From assembly GCF_003350545.1 (NCBI RefSeq), contig NZ_QQBA01000002.1:248001-312000 (forward strand): a DNA stretch of 64,000 bases, written 5' to 3'. Each line of letters starts with the position of its first letter. The first letter of the stretch is position 1. The translations under genes were made by a program, and so were the position numbers. The DNA comes from Flavobacterium glaciei (GTDB taxonomy: Bacteria > Bacteroidota > Bacteroidia > Flavobacteriales > Flavobacteriaceae). The notes below the pieces were generated by a model. That model was not told where the DNA came from. It did not search any database and worked only from the letters and a program-made list of their open reading frames with translations. Below are positions 45,999-54,943 of the stretch, in pieces.

Positions 45999-46463
45999 AT
46001 GACAGCACACGAAGAGGAAACAAACCTCACACCTGAATCTAAGCCCGAAACAACTAAACCAGTGCGAGTACGTCGTGCTCCGGCTGCAAAAAAAACAACA
46101 CCTTCTCCAAAAACAGAAATAACTACAGAAAATGCAACTCCTGAAATTGAAAATGCAGAAACCCCTGTAGCACAAACAGAGGAAGAAATTACACCTTTTG
46201 GCACTGAAGCAGAGCTAACAAATGAAGTGGTGAAGAAAGAAAAGAAAAAAAACAAAGTAAAGATGAAAGATAAAGACAAGAAAAAGGCTAAAAAAGCTGA
46301 CGCAAAAGAGAAAGCAAAACAAAAAGCGAAAGCAAAAGCTAAAAAGGCAAAAAAAGCTAAGAAAGACAAAGCCAAGAAAGCAAAGGCAAAAACCAAAATA
46401 AAAGCGAAAAAAGCTAAGGCAAAATCGAAAAAAGCAAAAAAGAATAAAAAGAATAAAAAATAA
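45999..46463 (+). CDS. Lysine/alanine-rich histone-H1-like protein
   Basis: A 154-residue protein with two parts. Residues 1-75 are Thr/Glu/Pro-rich and mostly acidic, after VRVRRAPAAKKT. Residues 80-154 are almost only Lys and Ala (KKAKKAKKDKAKKAKAKT), like bacterial histone-H1-like tails that coat DNA or RNA. The composition is so biased that the opposite strand is also open, but only this strand has a plausible start and terminator. Its role in nucleoid or ribosome binding is inferred. Confidence 0.65.
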   Translation: MTAHEEETNLTPESKPETTKPVRVRRAPAAKKTTPSPKTEITTENATPEIENAETPVAQTEEEITPFGTEAELTNEVVKKEKKKNKVKMKDKDKKKAKKADAKEKAKQKAKAKAKKAKKAKKDKAKKAKAKTKIKAKKAKAKSKKAKKNKKNKK

Positions 46464-46485
46464 TCCAATTATTTATTATCCAAAA

Positions 46486-46520
46486 AAAATTCCCAATCTA
46501 ATCAGATTGGGAATTTTTTT
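46486..46520. terminator. Bidirectional terminator between the H1-like and yajC genes
   Basis: AAAATTCCCAATCT pairs perfectly with AGATTGGGAATTTT across AATC; A and T runs flank both sides, so it can serve both convergent genes. Confidence 0.75.
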
Positions 46521-46537
46521 AATCGGTAAAATGAGAA

Positions 46538-46810
46538 TTATTTTTTGTTCAAAGCGGCACTCATTTCCATCGAAATAGCAGAACGCTCCATTTTTAACTT
46601 TCCTGACATTGTTTCCACAACTACAGTTGTATCTGCTAACTCAGAAACTTTTCCGTGAAGTCCACTTTTAGTAATGATTTTATCGCCTACTTTCAATGCA
46701 CTTTCAAATTCTTTTTCTTGTTTCGCTTTTTTCTGTTGTGGTCTAATCATAAAGAAATAGATCACCACAAACATTAATATAAACGGTGCAAATTGAGTTA
46801 ATTGTTCCAT
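46538..46810 (-). CDS. yajC: Preprotein translocase subunit YajC
   Basis: A 90-residue single-pass inner-membrane protein associated with SecDF. It has the typical N-terminal helix (about 8-24: FAPFILMFVVIYFFMIRPQ), the RPQQKKAK junction and the cytoplasmic ALKVGDKIITKSGLHGKV. It lies 31 bases downstream of nusB, a common arrangement in Bacteroidetes. Confidence 0.92.
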   Translation of the reverse strand: MEQLTQFAPFILMFVVIYFFMIRPQQKKAKQEKEFESALKVGDKIITKSGLHGKVSELADTTVVVETMSGKLKMERSAISMEMSAALNKK

Positions 46811-46841
46811 AATTTTAAATTCTTTTTTATTTAATTAATTA

Positions 46842-47786
46842 TTACATTAAACCACGACCAGCTTTTATGATTCTTTTGCTGGCTTCCAGTTCTTTTACTA
46901 AATTGTCTAAAATTCCGTTTATAAAAATACTACTTTTTGGTGTAGAATATTCTTTCGCAACTTCTAAATATTCATTAAGAGTTACTTTTACAGGAATTGA
47001 TGGGAATTTCAAAAATTCACAGATTGCCATTTTTAGGATAATGGTATCTATTTCTGCAATTCTTTCACTATCCCAGTTTGGTGTTTTATCAAGAAATTCT
47101 TTGGCTAATTCCTTTTCGTTTAAGACTGTTTTTCGGAATAAATCTTTAACAAAATCCTTGTCTTCATTGTCTTTATACAATTTAGGCACTCTGAAATTAT
47201 CATCTTCACCAGACTTAATAGCTTTCAATTGCTTGATAATATGCGTGTTTACTAATGGAATATCATCAACCCAAGTTAACTTATCATCTTCCAAGTAATC
47301 ATACAGTTTCTCGTTAGGAACAATTACATCCATAAAAAGATCAACGATAAACTGTCGGTCTTCCTCAAAAGTGCTTGTGGCATTACTCATGTAATCCGCA
47401 TACAATTTGCTTGCTTTTACATCATTCAGAAGCAGTAAAATATAATCGTCGTTTAAAGACCAATTATTGATTTTACGGTTTTCTAATGCAATATTTAATG
47501 AATTGTTTTCGGAAAGAATTTGAAAAATCTTGTTTTTAATGAATTTTTCGTTGGGTTTACGTTCCTCAGGAGTTGCAAGATGCTTCAAACTTGATTTATG
47601 TAAAAAGACAGTTTCTGTTTTACAAATTTCTATCAGCGAAGAAAGCATTATAAGGTATAAATCTTGAATATTGTCGATACTGTAAAAAAGGAATTTCTCT
47701 TCTTTTTCCAAACTATCCGAACCGCTTTGATGCATTGCATAAATGGATTGCATAACTTTAACGCGAATGTGTCTTCTATTTACCAC
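46842..47786 (-). CDS. nusB: Transcription antitermination factor NusB
   Basis: A 314-residue protein, about twice the size of E. coli NusB. The N-terminus MVNRRHIRVKVMQSIYAMHQSG is typical. The C-terminal half contains the NusB helices with DKTPNWDSERIAEIDTIILKMA and KVTLNEYLEVAKEYSTPKS. The extra N-terminal half is usual for Bacteroidetes. NusB with S10 binds boxA of rRNA transcripts. A -7 box, TATTTTTG on the minus strand, lies at 47815-47822. Confidence 0.92.
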   Translation of the reverse strand: MVNRRHIRVKVMQSIYAMHQSGSDSLEKEEKFLFYSIDNIQDLYLIMLSSLIEICKTETVFLHKSSLKHLATPEERKPNEKFIKNKIFQILSENNSLNIALENRKINNWSLNDDYILLLLNDVKASKLYADYMSNATSTFEEDRQFIVDLFMDVIVPNEKLYDYLEDDKLTWVDDIPLVNTHIIKQLKAIKSGEDDNFRVPKLYKDNEDKDFVKDLFRKTVLNEKELAKEFLDKTPNWDSERIAEIDTIILKMAICEFLKFPSIPVKVTLNEYLEVAKEYSTPKSSIFINGILDNLVKELEASKRIIKAGRGLM

Positions 47787-47814
47787 CTTGTAAGAACTTT
47801 TATTAATTAGTTTG

Positions 47815-47822
47815 CAAAAATA
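47815..47822 (-). promoter_or_regulatory. -7 box for nusB-yajC
   Basis: It reads TATTTTTG on the minus strand, 28 bases upstream of the nusB start. Confidence 0.4.
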
Positions 47823-48013
47823 AGTATTTCATTTTTTAAAATAAAATATAAAGCCACTTTATTTTAAGTGGTCAGTGGTCAGATTTTAGTGGTCAGCCTT
47901 AAAAAAATTGATTACTGATTAACTTTATGCAATTGTTTTTCCTTAAATCTTTCAGGACTACAATCATACATACTGATTACTAAAAACTGAACACTGAACA
48001 CTATTTTTATTAT

Positions 48014-49120
48014 TTATTTTTTACTGTTTTCTACTTTTCTTTGATTGATGCGATTTTGAGCGATTGTCAAAGCAGCATGATGTGTTGTCATCTTGTTAGC
48101 AATAGCAAAATCAAATATTTCTAATGTTGTGTTATAAATATTTTCTGTTTTACGCATGATTTCTGCTTTGTCATAATGCGCTAATTCAGCATAAACATTG
48201 ATAATTCCACCTGCATTAATCAAGAAATCTGGAGCATATAAAATTCCTCTGTCCTGTAGAATAGCACCGTGAACATTCTCATCAGCTAATTGATTATTGG
48301 CAGCACCAGCAATTACTTTAGCTTTTATTTTATAGACTGTATCGTTATTTATCGTTGCTCCCATCGCACAAGGAGCATAAATATCAACATCGGCATTATA
48401 TAAATCTTCTCCTCTGAAAATTTCTGCATGGTATTTTGATCCAACTTCATTCAGCTTCTCTTCATTGATATCAGCTATAGTAACGATTGCTCCTTCTTTA
48501 GTTAAATAGTCAACTAAAGTTTCTCCAACGTGACCAATCCCTTGAACCAAAACTTTTTTACCGCTCAAAACATCAGAACCAAATTGTTGTTTAGCAGCAG
48601 CTTTCATTCCCATGTACACACCATAAGCGGTAACTGGCGATGGATTTCCTGCACCACCTCTTGACTCAGAAATTCCAGTAACATAAGGAGTCACATCCCT
48701 TACAATATCCATATCTGCAGTTTCCATCCCTACATCTTCAGCAGTGATATATCTTCCGCTTAAAGAATGTACAAATTCACCAAACTTACGCATCAATTCA
48801 GGATTTTTTTGCGTTTTGGCATCGCCTATAATAACCGCTTTACCTCCACCAATATTCAATCCTGTGATAGCAGCTTTAAAAGTCATTCCGCGAGAAAGAC
48901 GCAAAACATCGTTTAGCGCTTCCCATTCATTTGCGTAATTATACATTCTTGTACCTCCTAAAGCTGGACCCATTACCGAATTATGAATACCAATAATTGC
49001 TTTTAAACCTGTATCTTTGTCGTTACAAAATACAATTTGTTCGTGATCATCAAATGATAATTGGCCAAAAACGGGATCCATTTTTTGAATTTCCTTTCCA
49101 GTTGTGAAAGCTGCATTCAT
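48014..49120 (-). CDS. ldh: Leucine dehydrogenase (Glu/Leu/Phe/Val dehydrogenase family)
   Basis: A 368-residue NAD-dependent enzyme that deaminates branched-chain amino acids. The substrate-binding part has GPALGGTRMYNY and FKAAITGLNIGGGKAVI, with the catalytic Lys in GGGKAV. The Rossmann domain has VLVQGIGHVGETL and ends with ANNQLAD and APDFLINAGGIINVY. Length and motifs match leucine rather than glutamate dehydrogenase. It fits with the leucine-degradation enzyme HMG-CoA lyase encoded 13 kb away. A -7 box, TAATTTTG on the minus strand, lies at 49170-49177. Confidence 0.9.
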   Translation of the reverse strand: MNAAFTTGKEIQKMDPVFGQLSFDDHEQIVFCNDKDTGLKAIIGIHNSVMGPALGGTRMYNYANEWEALNDVLRLSRGMTFKAAITGLNIGGGKAVIIGDAKTQKNPELMRKFGEFVHSLSGRYITAEDVGMETADMDIVRDVTPYVTGISESRGGAGNPSPVTAYGVYMGMKAAAKQQFGSDVLSGKKVLVQGIGHVGETLVDYLTKEGAIVTIADINEEKLNEVGSKYHAEIFRGEDLYNADVDIYAPCAMGATINNDTVYKIKAKVIAGAANNQLADENVHGAILQDRGILYAPDFLINAGGIINVYAELAHYDKAEIMRKTENIYNTTLEIFDFAIANKMTTHHAALTIAQNRINQRKVENSKK

Positions 49121-49169
49121 AGTATAATTTTTTAGAGTGATAAATTATGAATTTGTCAAAAAGACAAAC

Positions 49170-49177
49170 CAAAATTA
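49170..49177 (-). promoter_or_regulatory. -7 box for the leucine dehydrogenase gene
   Basis: It reads TAATTTTG on the minus strand, 49 bases before the start codon. Confidence 0.35.
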
Positions 49178-49322
49178 CATAAAATATAAATATACATTAA
49201 CATTTTTAGAAAAAATCATTAAATCGTTAATTTTTTGTAATCGAATAATTATCATTAAGAATATTAAAAATAAAGTTTTATCTCAAGAATAAAACCATTT
49301 CAACTCAGAATACATTAAAAAA

Positions 49323-51083
49323 ATGAAAGAATTACGTTATTTAAATAAATATTTCGTCAAGTATAAATACAGTTTTTTACTGGGAATCATTTTTACCATA
49401 ATTGCACAGATATTTATGCTATTCACTCCTAAGTTGATAAGCAAATCTTTCAAAGTAATTGAGGCTTTCGCCAAAGACAAAACCGTGTCAAAATCCGTTA
49501 TTCAAGAGGAATTAATTTCGAACATCTTACTGATTATTGCCACAACAATAATTGCTGGTTTCCTCACCTTTTTAATGAGACAAACCTTAATTGTCATGTC
49601 CCGTCACATAGAATTTGATTTAAAAAACGAAGTATTCCGTCAATATGAGAATTTGTCACAGAACTTCTACAAGCAAAATCGTACTGGAGATTTAATGAAT
49701 CGAATTAGCGAAGACGTTTCTAAGGTAAGAATGTACGTTGGACCGGCCGTAATGTACACCATAAATACTGTAATACGTTTTGCAATAGTCATTGTCTATA
49801 TGTATAATGTATCACCAATACTAACTTTATACACCTTGCTTCCTTTACCAATTTTATCTTACGCTATTTTCAAACTAAGCTCAGAAATCAATGTAAGGAG
49901 TACCATCTTTCAACAATATCTATCTAAAGTTTCTAGTTTTTCACAAGAAATATTTTCAGGAATCCGAGTTATAAAAGCATATTCATTAGAAAACCAACAT
50001 CAAAACAATATGGTCGATTTAGCTAATGAAAGCAAGAGTAAAAGCTTGAATTTAGCCAAGGTACAATCCTTATTTGGACCTTTAATGTTAGCCCTAATAG
50101 GAATCAGTAATTTAGTTGTAATTTATTTTGGTGGTTTAATGTACATCAACGGTTCTATAAAAAGCATTGGAACGATTGCCGAATTTATTTTGTATGTAAA
50201 CATGCTTACTTGGCCTGTAGCATCGTTAGGATGGGTTTCGTCTATGGTACAAGAAGCCGAAGCTTCACAAAAACGACTTAATGAATTCCTAAAAATTGAA
50301 CCCGAGATAAAAAATAAAAATCTGAATAAATCAGTAATTAAAGGTTCTATTTCTTTTGAAAATGTAAGTTATACTTACGAAGATACTAATATCAAAGCGT
50401 TACAAAACATTTCTTTCTCCGTAAAAAAAGGAGAAACCTTAGCTATTCTAGGAAAAACAGGATCTGGAAAATCTACCATTTTGTCCTTGATATCTAGAAT
50501 GTATGATGTAACCGAAGGAAAAATAACCATCGATGAAAACGAAATAAGCAGCGTAAATCTTTTTGATTTGCGAAACAATATTGGTATCGTTCCACAAGAT
50601 GCGTTTTTGTTTTCAGACAGCATTAAAAACAACATTATGTTTGGCAAAGAAAATGCGACCATGCAAGAAGTAGAATCAGCCGCTAAAAGTGCTGTGGTTC
50701 ACGATAACATCATAGGTTTCAATAAACAATATGAAACTGTTCTTGGCGAAAGAGGAATTACACTTTCAGGAGGTCAAAAACAAAGAGTCTCTATTGCCCG
50801 AGCCATTATTAAGAACCCACCTATTTTACTTTTTGACGATTGTTTATCTGCTGTAGATACAGAAACCGAAGAAACTATATTAAATAACTTGTATGATATT
50901 TGCAAAGACAAAACGACTATAATTGTAAGTCATCGTGTATCATCTGCTAAAAATGCAGATAGAATTATCATCATTGAAAAGGGTGAAATAATACAACAAG
51001 GTTCTCATAATCAATTGATAAATCAAGAAGGCTATTATGCCGATTTGTATTTGAAACAACTTTCAGAAAAAGAAATGCTATAA
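49323..51083 (+). CDS. ABC exporter with fused membrane and ATPase domains (MdlA/MsbA-like)
   Basis: A 586-residue half-transporter. Six hydrophobic segments lie in residues 1-310 (first FLLGIIFTIIAQIFMLF, later YFGGLMYINGS). The ATPase has the P-loop LGKTGSGKST, the signature LSGGQKQRVSIARAI, the Walker B ILLFDDCLSAVD and the switch His in IVSHRVSS. In the Walker B the catalytic Glu is Asp (FDD), as in MdlA-type subunits. The substrate may be a lipid or peptide. It lies 70 bases upstream of the PUR-family gene. Confidence 0.88.
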   Translation: MKELRYLNKYFVKYKYSFLLGIIFTIIAQIFMLFTPKLISKSFKVIEAFAKDKTVSKSVIQEELISNILLIIATTIIAGFLTFLMRQTLIVMSRHIEFDLKNEVFRQYENLSQNFYKQNRTGDLMNRISEDVSKVRMYVGPAVMYTINTVIRFAIVIVYMYNVSPILTLYTLLPLPILSYAIFKLSSEINVRSTIFQQYLSKVSSFSQEIFSGIRVIKAYSLENQHQNNMVDLANESKSKSLNLAKVQSLFGPLMLALIGISNLVVIYFGGLMYINGSIKSIGTIAEFILYVNMLTWPVASLGWVSSMVQEAEASQKRLNEFLKIEPEIKNKNLNKSVIKGSISFENVSYTYEDTNIKALQNISFSVKKGETLAILGKTGSGKSTILSLISRMYDVTEGKITIDENEISSVNLFDLRNNIGIVPQDAFLFSDSIKNNIMFGKENATMQEVESAAKSAVVHDNIIGFNKQYETVLGERGITLSGGQKQRVSIARAIIKNPPILLFDDCLSAVDTETEETILNNLYDICKDKTTIIVSHRVSSAKNADRIIIIEKGEIIQQGSHNQLINQEGYYADLYLKQLSEKEML

Positions 51084-51154
51084 TTGTTGGATAATACATA
51101 TATTTTTTAGATTTTTGGATACTACTTAACAACCATAAATTGATAGAAAGGATT

Positions 51155-51535
51155 ATGAGAGAACATGACATGTTAGAAAAAGAAGAGATATTTTCTAAAG
51201 TTTTAAGAGCTGGAAGAAGAACCTATTTCTTTGATGTGAGAGCGACAAAAGCAGATGATTATTACATTACCATTACCGAAAGCAAAAAATTTACTGAAGA
51301 AGATGGTTCATTCCATTTTAAAAAACATAAAATTTATTTATACAAAGAAGATTTTGCTGCTTTTGCAGAAATTCTTGACGAAATGACTTCTTATGTTCTA
51401 AACCACAAAGGCGAAGAAGTAATCTCAGAAAGACACCAAAAAGATTTCAAAAAAGAATATGCATCTGAAAAAATAGATGATGAAATTATACCACAAACAT
51501 CCGCTTTTACTAATATAGAATTTGATGATATTTAA
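51155..51535 (+). CDS. PUR-family DNA/RNA-binding protein (DUF3276)
   Basis: A 126-residue protein with one PUR repeat: EEIFSKVLRAGRRTYFFDVR, ADDYYITITESKKF, FKKHKIYLYKEDFAAF. Relatives (BpuR) bind single-stranded DNA or RNA and act as regulators of expression. I use ATG at 51155, which follows GAAAGGATT, a good ribosome binding site; a TTG 15 bases upstream is possible. A terminator follows at 51561. Confidence 0.85.
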   Translation: MREHDMLEKEEIFSKVLRAGRRTYFFDVRATKADDYYITITESKKFTEEDGSFHFKKHKIYLYKEDFAAFAEILDEMTSYVLNHKGEEVISERHQKDFKKEYASEKIDDEIIPQTSAFTNIEFDDI

Positions 51536-51560
51536 TTTTTAATTCCTTACTTACAAAAGA

Positions 51561-51598
51561 AAAAAGTCCAAAGTCAACTGATTTTGGACTTTTTTTTA
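51561..51598 (+). terminator. Terminator of the PUR-family gene
   Basis: AAAAAGTCCAAA pairs with TTTGGACTTTTT across a short loop and is followed by a T run. Confidence 0.75.
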
Positions 51599-51636
51599 AT
51601 TATTTAATCTAAAAGATTCTTTCTTTATTAAACACG

Positions 51637-52443
51637 ATGATAACAACTCTAGTTTCTACAGAATGGCTTTATAAAAATATTGATTTACCCAATTTAATAG
51701 TTCTAGACGCTAGTTTAAAGGATAATCAAGCGCAAGCGCAATCAAATTTTGATATTGTAAGAATCCCTAAAGCTCGATTTTTTGATTTAAAAAAAGCATT
51801 CAGCGAGCAAAGTAACCTATTGCCTAATTCGATACCAAGTCCACTTCAATTTGAAAGGGAAGCTAAAAAACTTGGAATATCAAAAAACAGTGTTATAGTC
51901 GTATATGACAATATAGGGATATACTCTAGCCCAAGAGTATGGTGGTTGTTTAAAGTTATGGGATTTACAAATATAGCAGTACTTGATGGCGGTTTACCAC
52001 AATGGATAGCTAGCAAATATCCCGTAAAAGCAATTCTAGAAACCGAAATATATGACCCTGGAGATTTTGAAGCTGATTATCAAAAAAAACTTATAAAAAC
52101 TAAAAGTCAAGTAAAACAAAATAGTGCAACCCTAAATTGTCTTATCGTTGATGCACGAATTGAAAATCGTTTTACAGGTGCAATCAAAGAAACTAGATTC
52201 GGCTTAAAAAGCGGGCATATCCCAATGGCAATTAATATTCCCTACACAAGTGTGCTAAGTAACACCCATTTTTTACCACTAGAGGAACTTAAAAAAGTTT
52301 TAAAACCTGATCACAAACCGCTTATAATATACTGTGGATCAGGAGTCACTGCTTGCATAGTTCTGTTAGCTTACGCGTTAATAAACAAAAAAAATTGCGC
52401 CATTTATGATGGCTCATGGGCCGAATGGGGTCAAGAAAAATAA
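51637..52443 (+). CDS. sseA: Sulfurtransferase with two rhodanese domains (SseA-like)
   Basis: A 268-residue enzyme of the thiosulfate/3-mercaptopyruvate sulfurtransferase family. Domain 1 (about 5-130) is inactive; it has VIVVYDNIGIYSSPRVWWLF. Domain 2 (about 150-265) has DARIENRFTG and the active-site loop YCGSGVTACI, in which CGSGVT is the mercaptopyruvate-type signature. It should act in the cytoplasm, moving sulfur to cyanide or thiols. It is encoded alone. Confidence 0.88.
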   Translation: MITTLVSTEWLYKNIDLPNLIVLDASLKDNQAQAQSNFDIVRIPKARFFDLKKAFSEQSNLLPNSIPSPLQFEREAKKLGISKNSVIVVYDNIGIYSSPRVWWLFKVMGFTNIAVLDGGLPQWIASKYPVKAILETEIYDPGDFEADYQKKLIKTKSQVKQNSATLNCLIVDARIENRFTGAIKETRFGLKSGHIPMAINIPYTSVLSNTHFLPLEELKKVLKPDHKPLIIYCGSGVTACIVLLAYALINKKNCAIYDGSWAEWGQEK

Positions 52444-52558
52444 GAGCGCTCTGTTTTTGGATTAGTCTTTAGATGCCAAACTAAACAGTAGTTAATTTAC
52501 TGAAAATCAATATTTTTAAAGTCATAATTTCGTACTTTTAAAAACTTATTTGGTATTC

Positions 52559-53479
52559 ATGAAACAATCTTACACAATTTTTGAGTTTTTATATCGCTTG
52601 TTGTTATCCAAAGAAACTAAAAAAAGAGCTGAAACTTTCTTTGTTTCGTTAGCAATAATTAGTTTTTTACTGCATTTAGCCATCATTGCCTTAGTTGACC
52701 TTAAAATAATTTTGATTAATGACTATTCTACCTTATTGAGTAATCCTATATCGGCAATTTATACACCATTCTCGTTTATTTTGATATATGAAGTATATCT
52801 GTTGGTTTATTATCTCCCAAAATCAACTACCATTTATATAGGCAAGCAATATGAAATTATTACGCTAATTATTATCCGAAGAATTTTTAAAGACTTAACC
52901 AAATTAGAATTTAATTCAAATTGGTTTGCCTCAAAGGCTAATGTGAATTTTACCCTTGACATTGTGGCAACGATAATCCTGTTTTTTTTAATATATGTAT
53001 TTTACAACCTCAACAAGCGAAATGAAATTAACCAATCCAAAATTCAGAAAACTATTGATGTCAATTCATTCATAAGGCTAAAGAATGTTTTTGCTATAGT
53101 TCTCATTCCTATATTTTTAGTGCTTTCCATATACAGTTTGGCTCATTGGATTTACGAAAGTTTCTTTTCGATAACTCAAATCGTTGATACAATAAAAGAC
53201 ATCAATAAGATATTCTTTGCCGATTTTTTTACAATTCTAATTTTAATTGAAGTGCTTTTGCTTTTGTTTTCTTTCTTCCTTTCGGATAAATTCAACAAAG
53301 TCATCCGCAATTCAGGCTTTATAATATCCACTATATTAATAAAGCTCTCTTTTGGAACTGAAGGAATCTTAAATACCATCCTTATTGTCGCCGCAGTATT
53401 ATTTGGTGTCATTATCTTAGCTATTCACAATAAATATGACAATTTAGAAGTAAAAAGCATCAGTACTTTAGAGTCTTAA
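52559..53479 (+). CDS. Multi-pass membrane protein, unknown
   Basis: A 306-residue membrane protein. Hydrophobic segments lie at about 28-48, 58-85, 128-148, 175-200, 220-240 and 250-290. KETKKRAETFF at the N-terminus is cytoplasmic by the positive-inside rule. No transporter motif or conserved family is recognised. I use ATG at 52559; a TTG start 9 bases upstream is less likely. Its 3' end lies 1 base from the convergent csaA gene. Confidence 0.65.
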   Translation: MKQSYTIFEFLYRLLLSKETKKRAETFFVSLAIISFLLHLAIIALVDLKIILINDYSTLLSNPISAIYTPFSFILIYEVYLLVYYLPKSTTIYIGKQYEIITLIIIRRIFKDLTKLEFNSNWFASKANVNFTLDIVATIILFFLIYVFYNLNKRNEINQSKIQKTIDVNSFIRLKNVFAIVLIPIFLVLSIYSLAHWIYESFFSITQIVDTIKDINKIFFADFFTILILIEVLLLLFSFFLSDKFNKVIRNSGFIISTILIKLSFGTEGILNTILIVAAVLFGVIILAIHNKYDNLEVKSISTLES

Positions 53480-53480
53480 A

Positions 53481-53819
53481 TTACCCTATTCGCAATCCAT
53501 TTTCTATTTTAAAGTCAGGAGCCAGTAAAATCACATCTCCTTCATCTCCCATGGCTCCTAAAACCAAGCATTCGCTCATAAATTTCCCAATTTGTTTTTT
53601 AGGAAAATTGATAACGGCAACAATTTGTCGGTGCATCAAATCTCCTTTTTGATAGCGTTTCGTAATTTGTGCAGATGTTTTCCTGATTCCGATTTCAGAA
53701 CCAAAATCGATTGTTAATTGGTACGCCGGTTTTCGTGCTTCAGGAAAATCATTTATTTCTAAAATGGTTCCAATGCGCATTTCTACTCTTTCAAATTCGG
53801 TCCAGCTCAGGTTTTCCAT
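53481..53819 (-). CDS. csaA: tRNA-binding domain protein CsaA
   Basis: A 112-residue protein made of one OB-fold tRNA-binding domain: FERVEMRIGTILEINDFPEA, KPAYQLTIDFGSEIGIRKTSA and QIVAVINFPKKQIG. CsaA has chaperone-like and tRNA-binding properties and works as a homodimer. Length and motif order match. It is a single gene convergent with the membrane protein gene. Confidence 0.92.
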   Translation of the reverse strand: MENLSWTEFERVEMRIGTILEINDFPEARKPAYQLTIDFGSEIGIRKTSAQITKRYQKGDLMHRQIVAVINFPKKQIGKFMSECLVLGAMGDEGDVILLAPDFKIENGLRIG

Positions 53820-53959
53820 ATTCTATTTTTTTTATTTATTGAATAACAAACCTATCAATTTTGCAACTAATTAAACTAATTCCGTAAAACTTTTTTTATG
53901 CGATAGCCCTAATTTTACAAAAGGCGAATATTAAATTCATCTTTTAAATTGAAAACATT

Positions 53960-54838
53960 ATGGAAATAAGTCAAATAAATGGTAGCGAAATGCGTAACGA
54001 AAGTAATTCTGGAATAGACTTTTATGTTGAAACAGCGCCAAATGTAAAATTATACGTGAAAGATTATGGTCAAGGAAAACCCGTAATTCTTATTCATGGT
54101 TGGCCGTTATCGAATGAAATGTGGGAATACCAAATTGATGCTTTGATACAGAATAACTGCAGAGTTATTACCTATGACCGTCGGGGTTTTGGGAAATCAT
54201 CTCAACCTTGGGATGGATATGATTATGATACTTTGGCCGACGATTTAAAAGCAATTATTGAACACTTAAATTTAAATGATGTTGCGCTTGTTGGATTTTC
54301 AATGGGTGGCGGTGAGGTGGTTCGTTATTTTAGTCGTCACGGCGGAAAAGGAGTTTCGAAAGCAGTACTAATATCTTCAGTAACCCCTTTTCAACTGAAA
54401 ACCGATTCGAATCCAAACGGAGTTCCACAAGAGAAATACGATGGAATGGCGGAACAAATTAAAGCGGACCGAATTGGTTTTCTGGATAATTTTGGAAAAA
54501 CATTTTTCGGGGTGAGTTTTATCAGTAAACCAATCAGCACTCCTTTATTAGATTATTACAGAATGCTGTGTTCTTTTGCATCTCCTCGGGCAACATTAGA
54601 ATGTGCAAAGTCCTTTTCGACAACCGATTTTCGTTCAGAAATGGCATCCGTACTTGTTCCTACTTTAATAATTCATGGGGATGAAGATAAAACTGTACCC
54701 ATTGAAATCACTTCTGAAATAGCAACTAAATTAATCCCAGATAATAAATTTATTATTTACGAAGGAGCGCCACACGGATTGTTTTATATAGAAAAAGACA
54801 AATTAAATCAAGATTTGGTTGAATTTTTAAATTCATAA
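53960..54838 (+). CDS. Alpha/beta hydrolase, non-haem chloroperoxidase-like
   Basis: A 292-residue serine hydrolase. The fold has ILIHGWPLSNEMWEYQ (oxyanion region), ITYDRRGFGKSSQP and the nucleophile elbow GFSMGGGEVVRYF. The acid is in IHGDEDKTVP and the catalytic His in GAPHGLF. The GFSMGGGE elbow is typical of the esterases called chloroperoxidases. The physiological substrate is unknown. The first 20 residues are an extra N-terminal tail. Confidence 0.88.
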   Translation: MEISQINGSEMRNESNSGIDFYVETAPNVKLYVKDYGQGKPVILIHGWPLSNEMWEYQIDALIQNNCRVITYDRRGFGKSSQPWDGYDYDTLADDLKAIIEHLNLNDVALVGFSMGGGEVVRYFSRHGGKGVSKAVLISSVTPFQLKTDSNPNGVPQEKYDGMAEQIKADRIGFLDNFGKTFFGVSFISKPISTPLLDYYRMLCSFASPRATLECAKSFSTTDFRSEMASVLVPTLIIHGDEDKTVPIEITSEIATKLIPDNKFIIYEGAPHGLFYIEKDKLNQDLVEFLNS

Positions 54839-54889
54839 ATAAGCAGCACATTCTATTCTAATAGAGCTACAGCTTAAATTTAATCCACA

Positions 54890-54922
54890 AAAAAACCCAA
54901 AACATCAGTTTTGGGTTTTTTA
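54890..54922. terminator. Terminator between the hydrolase and PPIase genes
   Basis: AAAAAACCCAAAAC pairs with GTTTTGGGTTTTTT across a short loop; A and T runs on both sides allow use by both convergent genes. Confidence 0.75.
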
Positions 54923-54943
54923 AATTTATGAGAATAGTTCAAA

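Noticed and set aside
45992..46468. Phe-rich open frame on the minus strand opposite the Lys/Ala-rich gene
   Set aside because: It is the complement of AAA/GCA-type codons; its Phe/Ala composition and lack of a start signal show an antisense shadow.
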